Shown in pieces: positions 16,343 to 23,901 of a DNA stretch of 29,781 nucleotides (position 1 is its first letter; every line of letters starts with the position of its first letter). The notes beneath the pieces were generated by a model. The model ran no database searches. It worked only from the letters and a program-made list of their open reading frames with translations, and was not told the DNA's origin. Origin of the DNA: an uncultured Ideonella sp. (GTDB taxonomy: Bacteria; Pseudomonadota; Gammaproteobacteria; Burkholderiales; Burkholderiaceae); NCBI GenBank assembly GCA_946479475.1, contig CAMLGG010000036.1:1-29781 (forward strand), written 5' to 3'. A program made the translations under genes and the position numbers.

Positions 16343-17191
16343 TCAGACGGAGCCGGCCGGCACGCCAAGCAAGCGCCGCCGCAGCTCGGCATAGGTGGCG
16401 AGCACGTCGCGCACATAGGCCTGGGTCTCGGGATAGGGCGGGATGCGCCGGCCGTACTTCTCGACCGCGCCTTCGCCCGCGTTGTAGGCCGCGAGCACCA
16501 GGGGCAGGTCGTTGCCGAAGCGCGCCTGCAGCGTCTTGAGGTACTCAGCGCCGACCTGCAGGTTCAGCTCGGGTTGCAGCAGCTCGCGCTGCGGATCGTC
16601 GAGGCCGAAGCGGCGCGCGGTATCGGGCATCACCTGCAGCACGCCACGAGCGCCAGCATGCGAGCGGGCATCGGAGCGATGGCGCGACTCGACGTGGGCC
16701 ACGGCGTGCAGCAGCAGCGGGTCGATGCCGTAGCGCCGGGCCACTTCAGCCACCTTCGGCGCAAGCGCCAGGATCCGTTGCACCGCCGTGGCCGGCGGTG
16801 CAACCCGCTGCGGCCCTGGCGCCGACGCCGGTGCGCTTGCCGCGGGCATTTCGATGACCTCGGGCTGCGGTGCCTGCGCCTCATGGTCCGCGTAGAGCTC
16901 GAGCTGCGGCGAAACGCGCGGCGATGGCGCCGGCACGAGCGGCAAGGCGCTGCTGCCGCAGGCCGCCTCGGCGAGCGCGAACTTGCCGTGTTGCCCACCC
17001 GGCTCGGGCACCGCAGGCAGCTGCAAGGCGCCTTCGCAAGCCACCACCCTCGGGGCAGGCCATGAAGCGGCGGCCATGGCTGCGTTGCCGAACAGCACGA
17101 AGGCCGCGGCAGCTCCCCACCGGATCAGCCTGGCCGCGAAGTTTCGCCCACCGATCGTCACCTCTGATGGAAACGTTTCCCATCGCGCCAC
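16343..17191 (-). CDS. T3SS-associated lytic transglycosylase (IpgF/HpaH-like)
   Basis: The 282-aa protein has a hydrophobic export signal (about 22-42), a Pro/Ala-rich linker and a C-terminal SLT domain from about residue 140: YGIDPLLLHAVAHVESRHRSD with catalytic Glu168, GARGVLQVMPDTARRFG, NLQVGAEYLKTL and LAAYNAGEGAVEKYGRRIPPYPE. Such enzymes cut peptidoglycan so that the secretion apparatus can cross the cell wall. The start is taken as GTG 17191, because GGAGG lies 9 nt upstream (17201-17205) and no suitable ATG exists. GTG 17161 is an alternative. It is the first gene of the minus-strand T3SS operon, facing sctU. Confidence 0.9.
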   Translation of the reverse strand: MARWETFPSEVTIGGRNFAARLIRWGAAAAFVLFGNAAMAAASWPAPRVVACEGALQLPAVPEPGGQHGKFALAEAACGSSALPLVPAPSPRVSPQLELYADHEAQAPQPEVIEMPAASAPASAPGPQRVAPPATAVQRILALAPKVAEVARRYGIDPLLLHAVAHVESRHRSDARSHAGARGVLQVMPDTARRFGLDDPQRELLQPELNLQVGAEYLKTLQARFGNDLPLVLAAYNAGEGAVEKYGRRIPPYPETQAYVRDVLATYAELRRRLLGVPAGSV

Positions 17192-17392
17192 GATTGTTGT
17201 CCTCCCAAGCGAGGTGCGGACTATCGGTGTTGGGCTGCTACGAGGCGATGACCAATTTGACGAAGCGAAACAGGCTGTTAACGGCCCCGTTCTTGCCAAT
17301 CTCTATCTAAAGGCGCAGCACCTCCCCCTAACTCATCAGCCGAAACACTTTGCCGGCTGGGCGCGTCCGGCTTGAAGCATCGTCCGGCCCCG
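17192..17392. promoter_or_regulatory. divergent control region between the main sct operon and sctU
   Basis: About 200 bp separate the transglycosylase start (minus) from sctU (plus), and this is the only place where promoters for both major T3SS units can lie. It is visibly less GC-rich than its surroundings around 17250-17320. It contains a short inverted repeat, AACGG and CCGTT separated by CC (17280-17291), near the middle. I could not place convincing -35/-10 pairs on either strand. The TTCG-N16-TTCG type PIP box and the hrp box were looked for and not found. Confidence 0.55.
17280..17291. repeat. short inverted repeat in the sct divergent region
   Basis: AACGG-CC-CCGTT forms a 12-bp palindrome (5-bp arms, 2-bp spacer) roughly halfway between the two divergent transcription units. 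It is a candidate operator for a dimeric regulator such as the FixJ-type protein of this locus. A palindrome this short can occur by chance. Confidence 0.3.
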
Positions 17393-18625
17393 ATGGCAGA
17401 CAAGAACGACGGCGGTGACAAGACCGAGAAACCGACAGCCAAGCGGCTGAGGGACGCGCGCAAGAAAGGCGACGTTTCGAAGAGCCGCGAAGTGACGAGC
17501 ACCGCAGGCCTGCTGGCCTGGCTGGTGCTGGGCGCGCTGGTGCTCGGCCTCGCGGGCGAACGGCTCGCGTGGCTCTTCGGCCGGCTGTTCGAGCTCGTCG
17601 GCCAGGGCTGGTCGGAGCAGGGCTTCGGCGTGGCCGCTGCGACGCTGGGCTGGCTGGCGGCCGAAGCGCTGCTGTGGCTGAGCGCGCTGCTGCTTCTGCC
17701 CGCGGCGGGCCTGGGTCTGCTCGTCGACTTCCTGCAGACCGGCCCTGTGCTGGCCTTCGAGAAGCTCTCGCCCAAGCTCGAGCACCTCGATCCCGCGCAG
17801 GGCATCAAGCGAATGTTCTCGCTCGACAACCTGGTCGAGCTGGCCAAGAGCGTGGGCAAGACGGCCCTGCTGCTGCTGATCGGGCTGCTGGTGGCCCGCA
17901 GCCTGCTGCCGCAGATCATGGGACTGGCAGGCAGCGAGGACGTCGCTCCGCAGGCCATGGGCGCGCTGGTGTGGGAGTCGACGGTGCAACTGCTGGCCTG
18001 GACGGTGGCGGTCTTTGCCGGCGTGGCCGCGCTGGATGCAGCGTGGCAACGCCACTCCTACCTCAAGAAGCTGCGCATGAGCCTGCGCGACATCCGCCAG
18101 GAACTCAAGGACAGCGAGGGCGACCCGCACATCAAGCAGCACCGCCGGCAGGCGCACGCCGAGTGGTCGCAGCGCAATGCCGCCGCGGCGGCACGCAACG
18201 CCAACGCGCTGGTCGTCAACCCGACCCACGTCGCGATCGCCATCGACTACGACCGCGAGCGCTGCCCCGTGCCCATGGTGTCGGCCAAGGGCGAGGACCA
18301 CGTCGCCCGCGCCATGCGCGAGGCGGCCGAGGAGGCCGGCGTGCCGATCGTGCGCAACGTGCCGCTCGCACGCGACATGCTGGCCCGCGCCGAGCCCGGC
18401 GAGCTGGTGCCGCCCGACCTCTTCGACGTGATCGCCGAGGTGGTGCTGTGGGCGCGTGAAGTGCGCGAGCAGCTCGCGTGGGAGGACGCCGTCGCGAACG
18501 CTGCGTCGCGTGGTGAGGAGCCCCCCGCGCAGGCGCCCCGCCGCCGCATGGCCGCCCCGGGCGAAGACCTCACCCGCTATGCCGACGGCGACGACCCGCT
18601 GCGCGCCGCGCGCCCGCTCGACTGA
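17393..18625 (+). CDS. sctU: T3SS substrate-switch protein SctU (YscU/FlhB family)
   Basis: A 410-aa autoprotease of the export apparatus. The N-terminus DKTEKPTAKRLRDARKKGDVSKSREV is the family signature. Four transmembrane segments follow to about residue 215, then the cytoplasmic domain with the autocleavage motif NPTH at residues 276-279 (bases 18218-18229) within NALVVNPTHVAIAIDY, and EDHVARAMREAAEEAGVPIVRN. Cleavage between Asn and Pro allows the switch from early to later substrates together with SctP. The C-terminal extension beyond about 350 is longer than usual and rich in Ala and Arg. The start is ATG 17393; an in-frame TTG at 17372 is possible. Neither start has a clear Shine-Dalgarno sequence. 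sctU is separated from sctT and transcribed divergently. Confidence 0.97.
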   Translation: MADKNDGGDKTEKPTAKRLRDARKKGDVSKSREVTSTAGLLAWLVLGALVLGLAGERLAWLFGRLFELVGQGWSEQGFGVAAATLGWLAAEALLWLSALLLLPAAGLGLLVDFLQTGPVLAFEKLSPKLEHLDPAQGIKRMFSLDNLVELAKSVGKTALLLLIGLLVARSLLPQIMGLAGSEDVAPQAMGALVWESTVQLLAWTVAVFAGVAALDAAWQRHSYLKKLRMSLRDIRQELKDSEGDPHIKQHRRQAHAEWSQRNAAAAARNANALVVNPTHVAIAIDYDRERCPVPMVSAKGEDHVARAMREAAEEAGVPIVRNVPLARDMLARAEPGELVPPDLFDVIAEVVLWAREVREQLAWEDAVANAASRGEEPPAQAPRRRMAAPGEDLTRYADGDDPLRAARPLD

Positions 18626-18631
18626 CCCGAC

Positions 18632-18958
18632 ATGGACAACTTCCTCCACCAGTTCCTCGTGATGCTGGCCGCGCTGGCCGCGGTCATCGCCCTGGCCTGG
18701 CTCACCTTGCGCAGCCTGCGCGGGCGCCTGGGCGGCGCGCGCGGAGCCGGCGGCGCGGCATCGGACGAAGCCTTGCTGTTCGTGCGTGCGCTGCCTCTCG
18801 GCCCCAAGGAGCGCGTGGTGCTGATGGACCACCGCGGCGAGCGTTGGATGCTCGGCGTGACCGCCGGCGGCATCAGCCTGCTCGCGCGCTGGCCGCTGCA
18901 CGACGAGGCCACGCCCGCGCCCTTGCGGCCGACCCTAGCTGCCGCCGACCCTGACTAG
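18632..18958 (+). CDS. FliO-like membrane protein
   Basis: A 108-aa protein with one N-terminal transmembrane helix (about 7-27) followed by an Arg/Gly-rich linker and the compact FliO signature: LFVRALPLGPKERVVLMDHR then ERWMLGVTAGGISLLARW. In flagella FliO is a scaffold that stabilises FliP during assembly of the FliP-Q-R core, and injectisomes generally lack it. It lies 6 nt after sctU, so it is probably co-transcribed and may help assemble SctR-S-T. The short cytoplasmic domain and the single helix fit flagellar FliO. No flagellar genes are present nearby. Confidence 0.8.
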   Translation: MDNFLHQFLVMLAALAAVIALAWLTLRSLRGRLGGARGAGGAASDEALLFVRALPLGPKERVVLMDHRGERWMLGVTAGGISLLARWPLHDEATPAPLRPTLAAADPD

Positions 18959-18995
18959 GCGCTGCCGCAGCCCGCTCCTACAGTCCCCGCGACCG

Positions 18996-19628
18996 ATGGA
19001 CACCCTCGCCGCCCCTGCCCCCGAGCTGCTGCGAACCGGCCGGCTGGTGATGCGCGAATTCGCGCCCGGCGACGAGGGCCTGCTGCAGCGCATGCACGAG
19101 GACGAGCGGCTGCGAGCGCAGCTCATCGACGATGTCCCGCTTCACGAGCCCGCGGTCGCGGCGCTGTTCGTCCGCCGCATCGGCGAGGCGTATCGCACGC
19201 GGCCCGGCCTGGGCATCTGGCACACGCGCGTGGCGGGCAGCGATCGCTTCGTCGGCTGGTTCAGCCTGATGCCGCTGGACGGCCATCCGGGCGAGGTCGA
19301 GCTCGGAGCGCGGCTGTTGCCGCCTTTCTGGGGCCACGGCCTCGCGCTCGAGGGCGGCGAAGCCCTGTTGCAGCACGCCTTCGGCCGCCTCGGCCAAGCT
19401 CGGGTCTGGGGGCTTTGCCATCCGGACAACCGCGGCGCTCGCCTGTGCCTGGCCGCCCTCGGCTTCGGCCGGGGCGTGATGGCGCCCTGCGAAAGCTGTG
19501 CCGAAGGCGAAGCGCTGCACCACGTCGTCGACGCGGCCCGCTGGCGGCGCGCCATGGCCCGATCGCGTCAGGAGCGGCTGCGCCAGTCGGCGCAGTCGCT
19601 GCGCGAGGACATGCCAACCCAACCATGA
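18996..19628 (+). CDS. GNAT-family acetyltransferase (RimJ/RimL-like)
   Basis: A 210-aa protein with the RimJ/RimL-type GNAT fold: the N-terminal strand LLRTGRLVMREFAPGDEGLL, the acetyl-CoA binding motif A as FWGHGLALEGGEALLQHAFG (about 108-127), and the late motif HPDNRGARLCLAALGFGRG. Such enzymes transfer acetyl groups from acetyl-CoA to protein N-termini or small amines. It sits 37 nt after the fliO-like gene in the sctU transcription unit. It may modify a component or substrate of the secretion system, or be an unrelated passenger. The substrate cannot be read from the sequence. Confidence 0.85.
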   Translation: MDTLAAPAPELLRTGRLVMREFAPGDEGLLQRMHEDERLRAQLIDDVPLHEPAVAALFVRRIGEAYRTRPGLGIWHTRVAGSDRFVGWFSLMPLDGHPGEVELGARLLPPFWGHGLALEGGEALLQHAFGRLGQARVWGLCHPDNRGARLCLAALGFGRGVMAPCESCAEGEALHHVVDAARWRRAMARSRQERLRQSAQSLREDMPTQP

Positions 19629-19638
19629 AGATGAACGC

Positions 19639-20367
19639 ATGAGCACGCCCGACTCCTCGTCCTCGCCTTCTGCCTGGCAGAGGGCCGTGGCCCAACGCCT
19701 GGCCATCGCGCTGGAGCGTGGGCTGCTCGTGCACGCTCCCGTGCACGACAACGCAGCGGACGACCGCCCCCTGCGTTCGCGCTGGCGGCTGCCCCGCGCG
19801 CCGGAGGGCTCGCCTTCGCCTGCCCTGCAGGCCCTCGGGCGGCTGCAAGCCGCCGATCCGGCCGGCCGGGCCCGCGCCGGCTCGCTGATGTCGCGCTGCC
19901 TGCGGCACTACCGCGAGCAGATCCGCCCCGATGATGAAGAAGACGACGCGGGCGTCGCACTGGCCTGCTTCCTAGCCGCCTGCGTGCAGGCGCAGGAGGG
20001 CGAAGCGGTGACGCTTCCGCGGTGGCGCGCATTGCTGCACTGGATAGAGGCCTGGGCCGACGAAGGGCTGGACTGGTCGGCCGCGCCGCGATCGGAGCGA
20101 GCAGACTTCTTCGAACGCATGGCCAGCCTGGCGGTGGCGATCGGCGAATGGTCGGTGGTGGCCTCGCGCCAGGGCCCGGCCGCGGTGCGCAGTGCCCAGC
20201 TGCTGGCGCGCAGCAGTCTCGAGGGCCAGCTGGGCCTGGACCTTCGCGCGCTGACCGCCGCGGTGCGCGGCATGCCGGCCCCCTCGGAGGCTGCGGGCGA
20301 CCCTAGCTGGGGCGACGCCGAGTTGCCGAAGGCCCCGACTGTTCCATCCGAGGGCCAGCGCCTGTAA
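19639..20367 (+). CDS. unrecognised helical protein in the sctU unit, 242 aa
   Basis: I cannot assign this protein with confidence. It is soluble, without signal peptide or membrane segment, mostly helical, with a Ser-rich start (MSTPDSSSSPSAWQ) typical of proteins that are exported by or bind to T3SS. The C-terminal part (about 150-210: ADFFERMASLAVAIGEWSVV ... RSSLEGQLGLDLRAL) faintly resembles the DUF6683-type pattern also seen in the protein at 22404-23090, which may point to a common fold. It begins 10 nt after the GNAT stop and precedes the secreted filament candidate by 99 nt, a place where chaperones or co-regulators are often found. The start at 19639 is chosen because the frame upstream lies in the GNAT gene. 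Confidence 0.6.
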   Translation: MSTPDSSSSPSAWQRAVAQRLAIALERGLLVHAPVHDNAADDRPLRSRWRLPRAPEGSPSPALQALGRLQAADPAGRARAGSLMSRCLRHYREQIRPDDEEDDAGVALACFLAACVQAQEGEAVTLPRWRALLHWIEAWADEGLDWSAAPRSERADFFERMASLAVAIGEWSVVASRQGPAAVRSAQLLARSSLEGQLGLDLRALTAAVRGMPAPSEAAGDPSWGDAELPKAPTVPSEGQRL

Positions 20368-20466
20368 TGCCCCCTGTCAGCGCCGCATCGCATCCGCAGC
20401 CGCGCTGAGCCAGGCAACCTCAACCGGTTCGTTCCCCCAACTTCACTTCGACTCAGGAGCAACAGC

Positions 20467-21165
20467 ATGGGATCAGCACTCAACAGCGTCGTCGGTGGCG
20501 GCAACGGTGGCATCCTCGGCGCGATCGGCGGCATCGTGGGCGGCATCTTCGGCGGCCCCATCGGCGCGATGATCGGCCAGGCGGTCGGCAACATGCTGCA
20601 GAAGGCCGTCGGTGACGCGGTCAAGGACACCGTCGACCAGATGCACAAGGAACATGGCATGCCCAAGTTCCTCGCCGAGGCGATCAAGGACAAGGTCGAC
20701 GAGGTGATCGGCAAGCTGCAGGACAAGAACGTGCCGGCCGAGGCGCAGGACGCCGCTCAGCAGCACTTCGGCTCCGACATGCAGCGCTTCCAGCAGGAGT
20801 TCCAGCAGAACCTCGCGCGCAACGTGCTCGAGTCGCTGGGCAGTGAGGAAGGCAAGGGCAGCGCCAAGGGCGGCAAGGGCGGCGGCGGCTGGCTGCAGGC
20901 CATCGCCCGCGCCATGGGCCAGACCCTGGGCGACAAGGCGGCCGAGATGGTGCGCCTGTCGAACAAGATGTCCGAGCTCAACGAGGCCAAGGGCAGCATC
21001 GACGCCGACGACACGCAGGCCAACGAGCAGAACGCCCGCGAGTTCAACGAGACCATGACCAAGTTCCAGGCCACCGGCCAGGAGTACAGCATGCTCAACA
21101 ACGTGTTCTCCACCGCCATCAAGGCGCTGGGCGAAGCGCTGTCGACGATGGCTCGCAAGCAGTAA
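20467..21165 (+). CDS. secreted filament candidate (EspA/harpin-like, needle-related C-terminus)
   Basis: A 232-aa protein preceded by a good Shine-Dalgarno sequence (AGGAG, 8 nt before ATG). Residues 9-45 are glycine-rich and hydrophobic with a glycine-zipper pattern (GGIVGGIFGGPIGAMIG), reminiscent of harpins. Residues 46-125 are charged helix, 128-140 a GKGG-rich linker, and 138-232 two helices ending in LGEALSTMARKQ. This last part aligns with the 95-aa needle candidate: GGGWLQAIARAMGQTL against GGSWFEAMADAWGQAL, and ALSTMARKQ against ALETMARKQ. There is no Sec signal peptide. An EspA-like extracellular filament or needle-tip protein is the best guess, since EspA and needle subunits share a coiled-coil design. 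Its own terminator follows. Confidence 0.65.
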   Translation: MGSALNSVVGGGNGGILGAIGGIVGGIFGGPIGAMIGQAVGNMLQKAVGDAVKDTVDQMHKEHGMPKFLAEAIKDKVDEVIGKLQDKNVPAEAQDAAQQHFGSDMQRFQQEFQQNLARNVLESLGSEEGKGSAKGGKGGGGWLQAIARAMGQTLGDKAAEMVRLSNKMSELNEAKGSIDADDTQANEQNAREFNETMTKFQATGQEYSMLNNVFSTAIKALGEALSTMARKQ

Positions 21166-21202
21166 TCGCCGAAGGGCGACCTGCACGGCCTTCGGGCCGG
21201 AC

Positions 21203-21240
21203 GGGCAAGGGGGCGAAGGCTCCCTTGCCCTTTCCCGTTT
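21203..21240 (+). terminator. rho-independent terminator after the filament gene
   Basis: The arms GGGCAAGGG (21203-21211) and CCCTTGCCC (21222-21230) form a perfect 9-bp stem, followed by TTTCCCGTTT. It lies 37 nt after the stop of the 232-aa gene and ends the sctU transcription unit. A smaller hairpin (CGGCC-TTC-GGGCCG) precedes it. Confidence 0.8.
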
Positions 21241-21299
21241 CAGGCGCGCCCGGCGTTGCGCTCGCGGAATCCCCGGGGCGACACAGGGCGTTACGGCTT

Positions 21300-21326
21300 G
21301 GCGAGACCGTCTTTGCAAGACTCGCC
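21300..21326. repeat. hairpin-forming inverted repeat upstream of the lipoprotein gene
   Basis: GGCGA and TCGCC enclose a second stem GTCTT-TGC-AAGAC. It lies about 55 nt before the lipoprotein start, in its leader region. It could be a cis-regulatory structure or chance. No recognised riboswitch class fits. Confidence 0.3.
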
Positions 21327-21381
21327 GCCAACCATCATCGAGTGAAGAACACGCGCCGCTCGCGTGTCCAAGGAGGTCACC

Positions 21382-22416
21382 ATGGGGTTTCGCTGGGTTC
21401 GTGACTGGAGCCGACGTGGCACGCCGCTGCTCGGCGCGGCATTGCTGATCGGCCTGCTCAACGGCTGCGGTGGGGGCGGCGGAGGCGGAGGCGATGCCGG
21501 CGGCGACGGCGGCGGCGGAGGCAATCCGCCACCCACCGGCGTGCAGGGCCGCCTCTGGCACACCAACTACGCGCTCGACTTCCTCGACGGCACGCAGATC
21601 GCGTCGGCCGAAGGCGGCATGCCGAAGACGGTGACGAACGACCTGCCTGCCTGGCCCTGGCCCGACGGCAGCCAGTACGTCGTGGCCGACGCGCAGGGCG
21701 ACTACACCGATGTGACGAGCTACGCCACCAGCACCGGCGCGATCGTGGACCAGGTCCGCTTCGAAGGCTACCTGCGCTCGGTCAAGCCTTCGCCGGTCAG
21801 CAAGCACGTCATCCTCGCCACCTGGGGCGAGGATTCGGTGTCCGATGCGGTCTACGTCTTCTACGACCTGTCCACGCAGACTGTGCTCGACGCCTTCGCC
21901 ACCGACGGCGCGGTCGTCAACTGGCTGCCGGATGGACGCTACCTGCGCATCAGCGCCACGGGAGCCATCACGAGTGCGCTGCCTGGCGCCGCGCAGCAAT
22001 CGGCGGGGGCCCTCGCCATCCCCGCGGGCCGCGAGCTCCACAACCTGTGGGTCAACGCCCAGGGCTCGCAGATGGCGATGCAGTTCGTCGTCCCCGGCAA
22101 CGCCGGTGGCCTGGAGGAGAGCGACCTGTGGGTCGCCAGCGCCAACGGCAGCAGCCTGGCCCGCCTCACCCAGACCGGCATCACCAGCTACGGCAAGTGG
22201 TCGCCCGATGGCCGCCACATCGCCTTCGACACCGACACCGGCCTGGTCTGCAGCGGCGGCGGCTGCTCGGGCGAATGCTCGCTGTGGTACGCCGAATCGA
22301 CGGCGCGCGACGTGGTGGCGCTCGAGAGCTCCGGCGACGCGGCCCATTTCAAGGTGAAGAACAGCCGGGGCGAGGAGCGCACGCTGGGCTGCGAGCTGCT
22401 GTCATGGACAGACTGA
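21382..22416 (+). CDS. lipoprotein with TolB/WD40-like beta-propeller repeats
   Basis: A 344-aa protein with a lipoprotein signal peptide (lipobox LLNGC, Cys29) followed by an almost pure glycine tract (30-50) interrupted by Asp, a tether common in outer-membrane lipoproteins of Burkholderiales. The rest consists of beta-rich repeats, with a TolB/WD40-type block YGKWSPDGRHIAFDTDTG and similar, weaker ones (AWPWPDGSQYVVADAQG, VNWLPDGRYLRIS). Near the C-terminus is a Cys/Gly cluster (CSGGGCSGEC). The start is ATG 21382 with a perfect AAGGAGG 5 nt upstream; an in-frame GTG at 21364 precedes that site and is rejected. It is translationally linked to the DUF6683-like gene. Function unknown; the binding-type propeller suggests an extracellular or periplasmic partner. 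Confidence 0.8.
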   Translation: MGFRWVRDWSRRGTPLLGAALLIGLLNGCGGGGGGGGDAGGDGGGGGNPPPTGVQGRLWHTNYALDFLDGTQIASAEGGMPKTVTNDLPAWPWPDGSQYVVADAQGDYTDVTSYATSTGAIVDQVRFEGYLRSVKPSPVSKHVILATWGEDSVSDAVYVFYDLSTQTVLDAFATDGAVVNWLPDGRYLRISATGAITSALPGAAQQSAGALAIPAGRELHNLWVNAQGSQMAMQFVVPGNAGGLEESDLWVASANGSSLARLTQTGITSYGKWSPDGRHIAFDTDTGLVCSGGGCSGECSLWYAESTARDVVALESSGDAAHFKVKNSRGEERTLGCELLSWTD

Positions 22417-23090
22417 TGCTGCGCCTGCTCGCGCTGCTGTGGTTCACGGCCACCTCGGCGCTGGCCTACGACATCCCGCCTCCGCCGCCGGCGCCGTACC
22501 AGGGCCTGGTCTTCCCGCTGTTCCCGAACAGCAAGACCATTCCCTTCGGCGTCAACGCGCCGGGCAAGCGCGGCGCGCCGCGGGCGGTCTCGACCGTGGC
22601 CGGCGGCAGCCCGCAGACCGCCAGCAATGCACGCCAGCTGGCGATGGCCGTCCCGCCGGAGCGGCGCGAGCAGATGGCGCGGGTGTATGTCGAGTCCTTC
22701 GAGACCTGGCGCCGGCTCGAACGCAAGCTCGGCTTGCCGCCGGACGACGTGGCGGGCGCCATCGCGGCCTTCATCGCCGGCAACTACATGGCCTACCGCA
22801 ACGTCGAGGTGCCCGACGAGACCTATCTTCACCTGGTAGAGCAGATGCGTGGCGCGCTCTCGGGCAGCCGGGCCTTCGCTACCGCCTCCGCGAGCGACAA
22901 GCGCAGGCTGTACGAGCAGATGGCGATGGTCGGCACCTTCATGGCCCTGGCCCGGATGACCTTCCAGCGCCAGCCGAACCCCCAGGCCGAGCAGAACTTC
23001 CGCGATTCGGCCGCTGCCAACCTGGAGGCGGCACTGAAGGTGCCGGCCGAGCAGGTCCGCATCACGGACCAGGGATTGACGCTGCAGTGA
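22404..23090 (+). CDS. exported DUF6683-like protein
   Basis: A 228-aa protein with a cleavable signal peptide (RLLALLWFTATSALA, cut before YDIPPPPPAPY). The mature part is helical and matches the pattern I associate with DUF6683 proteins: LGLPPDDVAGAIAAFIAGNY, EQMRGALSGSRAFATASASD, RRLYEQMAMVGTFMALA and a C-terminal AAANLEAALKVPAEQVRITD. Their function is unknown. The gene overlaps the lipoprotein stop. ATG 22404 overlaps by 13 nt and ATG 22416 by 1 nt (TGATG); the first is used here and both keep the signal peptide. The pair is exported and expressed together, so the two products may interact outside the cytoplasm. Confidence 0.7.
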   Translation: MDRLMLRLLALLWFTATSALAYDIPPPPPAPYQGLVFPLFPNSKTIPFGVNAPGKRGAPRAVSTVAGGSPQTASNARQLAMAVPPERREQMARVYVESFETWRRLERKLGLPPDDVAGAIAAFIAGNYMAYRNVEVPDETYLHLVEQMRGALSGSRAFATASASDKRRLYEQMAMVGTFMALARMTFQRQPNPQAEQNFRDSAAANLEAALKVPAEQVRITDQGLTLQ

Positions 23091-23096
23091 GCCGCC

Positions 23097-23112
23097 GGCG
23101 CTGATCAGCGCC
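23097..23112. repeat. perfect 16-bp palindrome at a convergent gene junction
   Basis: GGCGCTGA followed by its inverted copy TCAGCGCC lies between the DUF6683-like gene (plus) and the LprI-like gene (minus) and includes the latter's stop codon. No T-run follows on either strand, so it is at best a weak bidirectional terminator. Confidence 0.4.
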
Positions 23113-23872
23113 CGGCCGAGTCCTCGGCCAGCGTGCGGGCCAGCGCTGCCAGTTCGTCCGCGCGCTGCGCCGCGGCCTGCGTTTCGCAGGATGGCCTGTC
23201 CGTCTGTGCCGCGCAGGCCCGCTCCCGTTCGGCGAGCCACTGCCGCTGGGCATGGCGTACAGCGGCGCGCGCCGAGCCGACGAGCCGGGCGAGCACGACC
23301 TTCCAGGTCTCGTTGAGGCGGTGGTCCTGCAGGGCATGCTCGGCGGCCATGCAATCGCCGGCACCGCTGCGGCAGCGCCGGAACTCCTCGGAGAGCGGAT
23401 GCCCGCCCGTCGCCACCGGTGAGGGCCGCCAGTACAGCCCGGACAAAGCGGCCTGCAGCCCGCAGTGGGGGAAGGCGCCTTCGACTCGCAGCACCACGGC
23501 GGGATCGGCAGGCAGGCGCTGCAAGTCCAGGGGCGCCGGCCTCAGCGCCGCCAGATCGGCCGCGTCGAGTGCCTGGTCGCCTTCGTCGAAGGGCTGCAGC
23601 TCGGCCCGCCAATGGCTGGGGTTGGCCGGCAGCGCGCGGGCCTGCGCGACGGCGATGCATTGCGCCGAGGTCGCCGCACCCTGGGTGTCGTCGCCGCCGC
23701 CTTGCCAGCGCAGCCGCCACTGGTCGTCGCCCGAGGCGGTGACACGCAGTTCGCCCGACGCATGGGCCACGCCGACGTAGGCGCCGCTCCAGTCTTCGCT
23801 CGTGCTGGCCGAAGCGGCCATGGCGGCGGCAAGCAGGACAGTCGAGGCAAGGCACTCACGCATGCCTCGCAT
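23105..23872 (-). CDS. exported LprI/DUF1311-type protein, candidate immunity to the neighbouring hydrolase
   Basis: A 255-aa protein with a Sec signal peptide (about 1-23). The middle part is beta-rich with a Cys pair and no clear match. The C-terminal part (about 175-245) has the LprI/DUF1311 pattern: CMAAEHALQDHRLNETWKVV, then QRQWLAERERACAA and a final Cys, the signature LN..W....... QR.WL..R...C. LprI of Mycobacterium inhibits lysozyme. It is encoded 29 nt downstream of the LysM peptidoglycan hydrolase on the same strand and would be located in the periplasm, exactly where self-protection against such an enzyme is needed. Start at ATG 23872 (GGGGA upstream) is preferred; ATG 23863 is possible. 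The immunity role is inferred from context. Confidence 0.75.
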   Translation of the reverse strand: MRGMRECLASTVLLAAAMAASASTSEDWSGAYVGVAHASGELRVTASGDDQWRLRWQGGGDDTQGAATSAQCIAVAQARALPANPSHWRAELQPFDEGDQALDAADLAALRPAPLDLQRLPADPAVVLRVEGAFPHCGLQAALSGLYWRPSPVATGGHPLSEEFRRCRSGAGDCMAAEHALQDHRLNETWKVVLARLVGSARAAVRHAQRQWLAERERACAAQTDRPSCETQAAAQRADELAALARTLAEDSAGR

Positions 23873-23901
23873 TGTCCCCAGCCGCCGAGGGCGTGGCTGC
23901 G

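Noticed and set aside
17192..17392. PIP box, hrp box or tts box in the sct divergent region
   Set aside because: No TTCG-N16-TTCG arrangement, no GGAAC-N15/16-CCAC and no tts-like motif could be found by eye; the locus instead carries its own two-component regulator.
20467..21165. 232-aa protein as a classical hydrophobic translocator (SctE/SctB)
   Set aside because: It has only one glycine-rich hydrophobic stretch at the extreme N-terminus, is much shorter than SctE, and its C-terminal third resembles the needle candidate.
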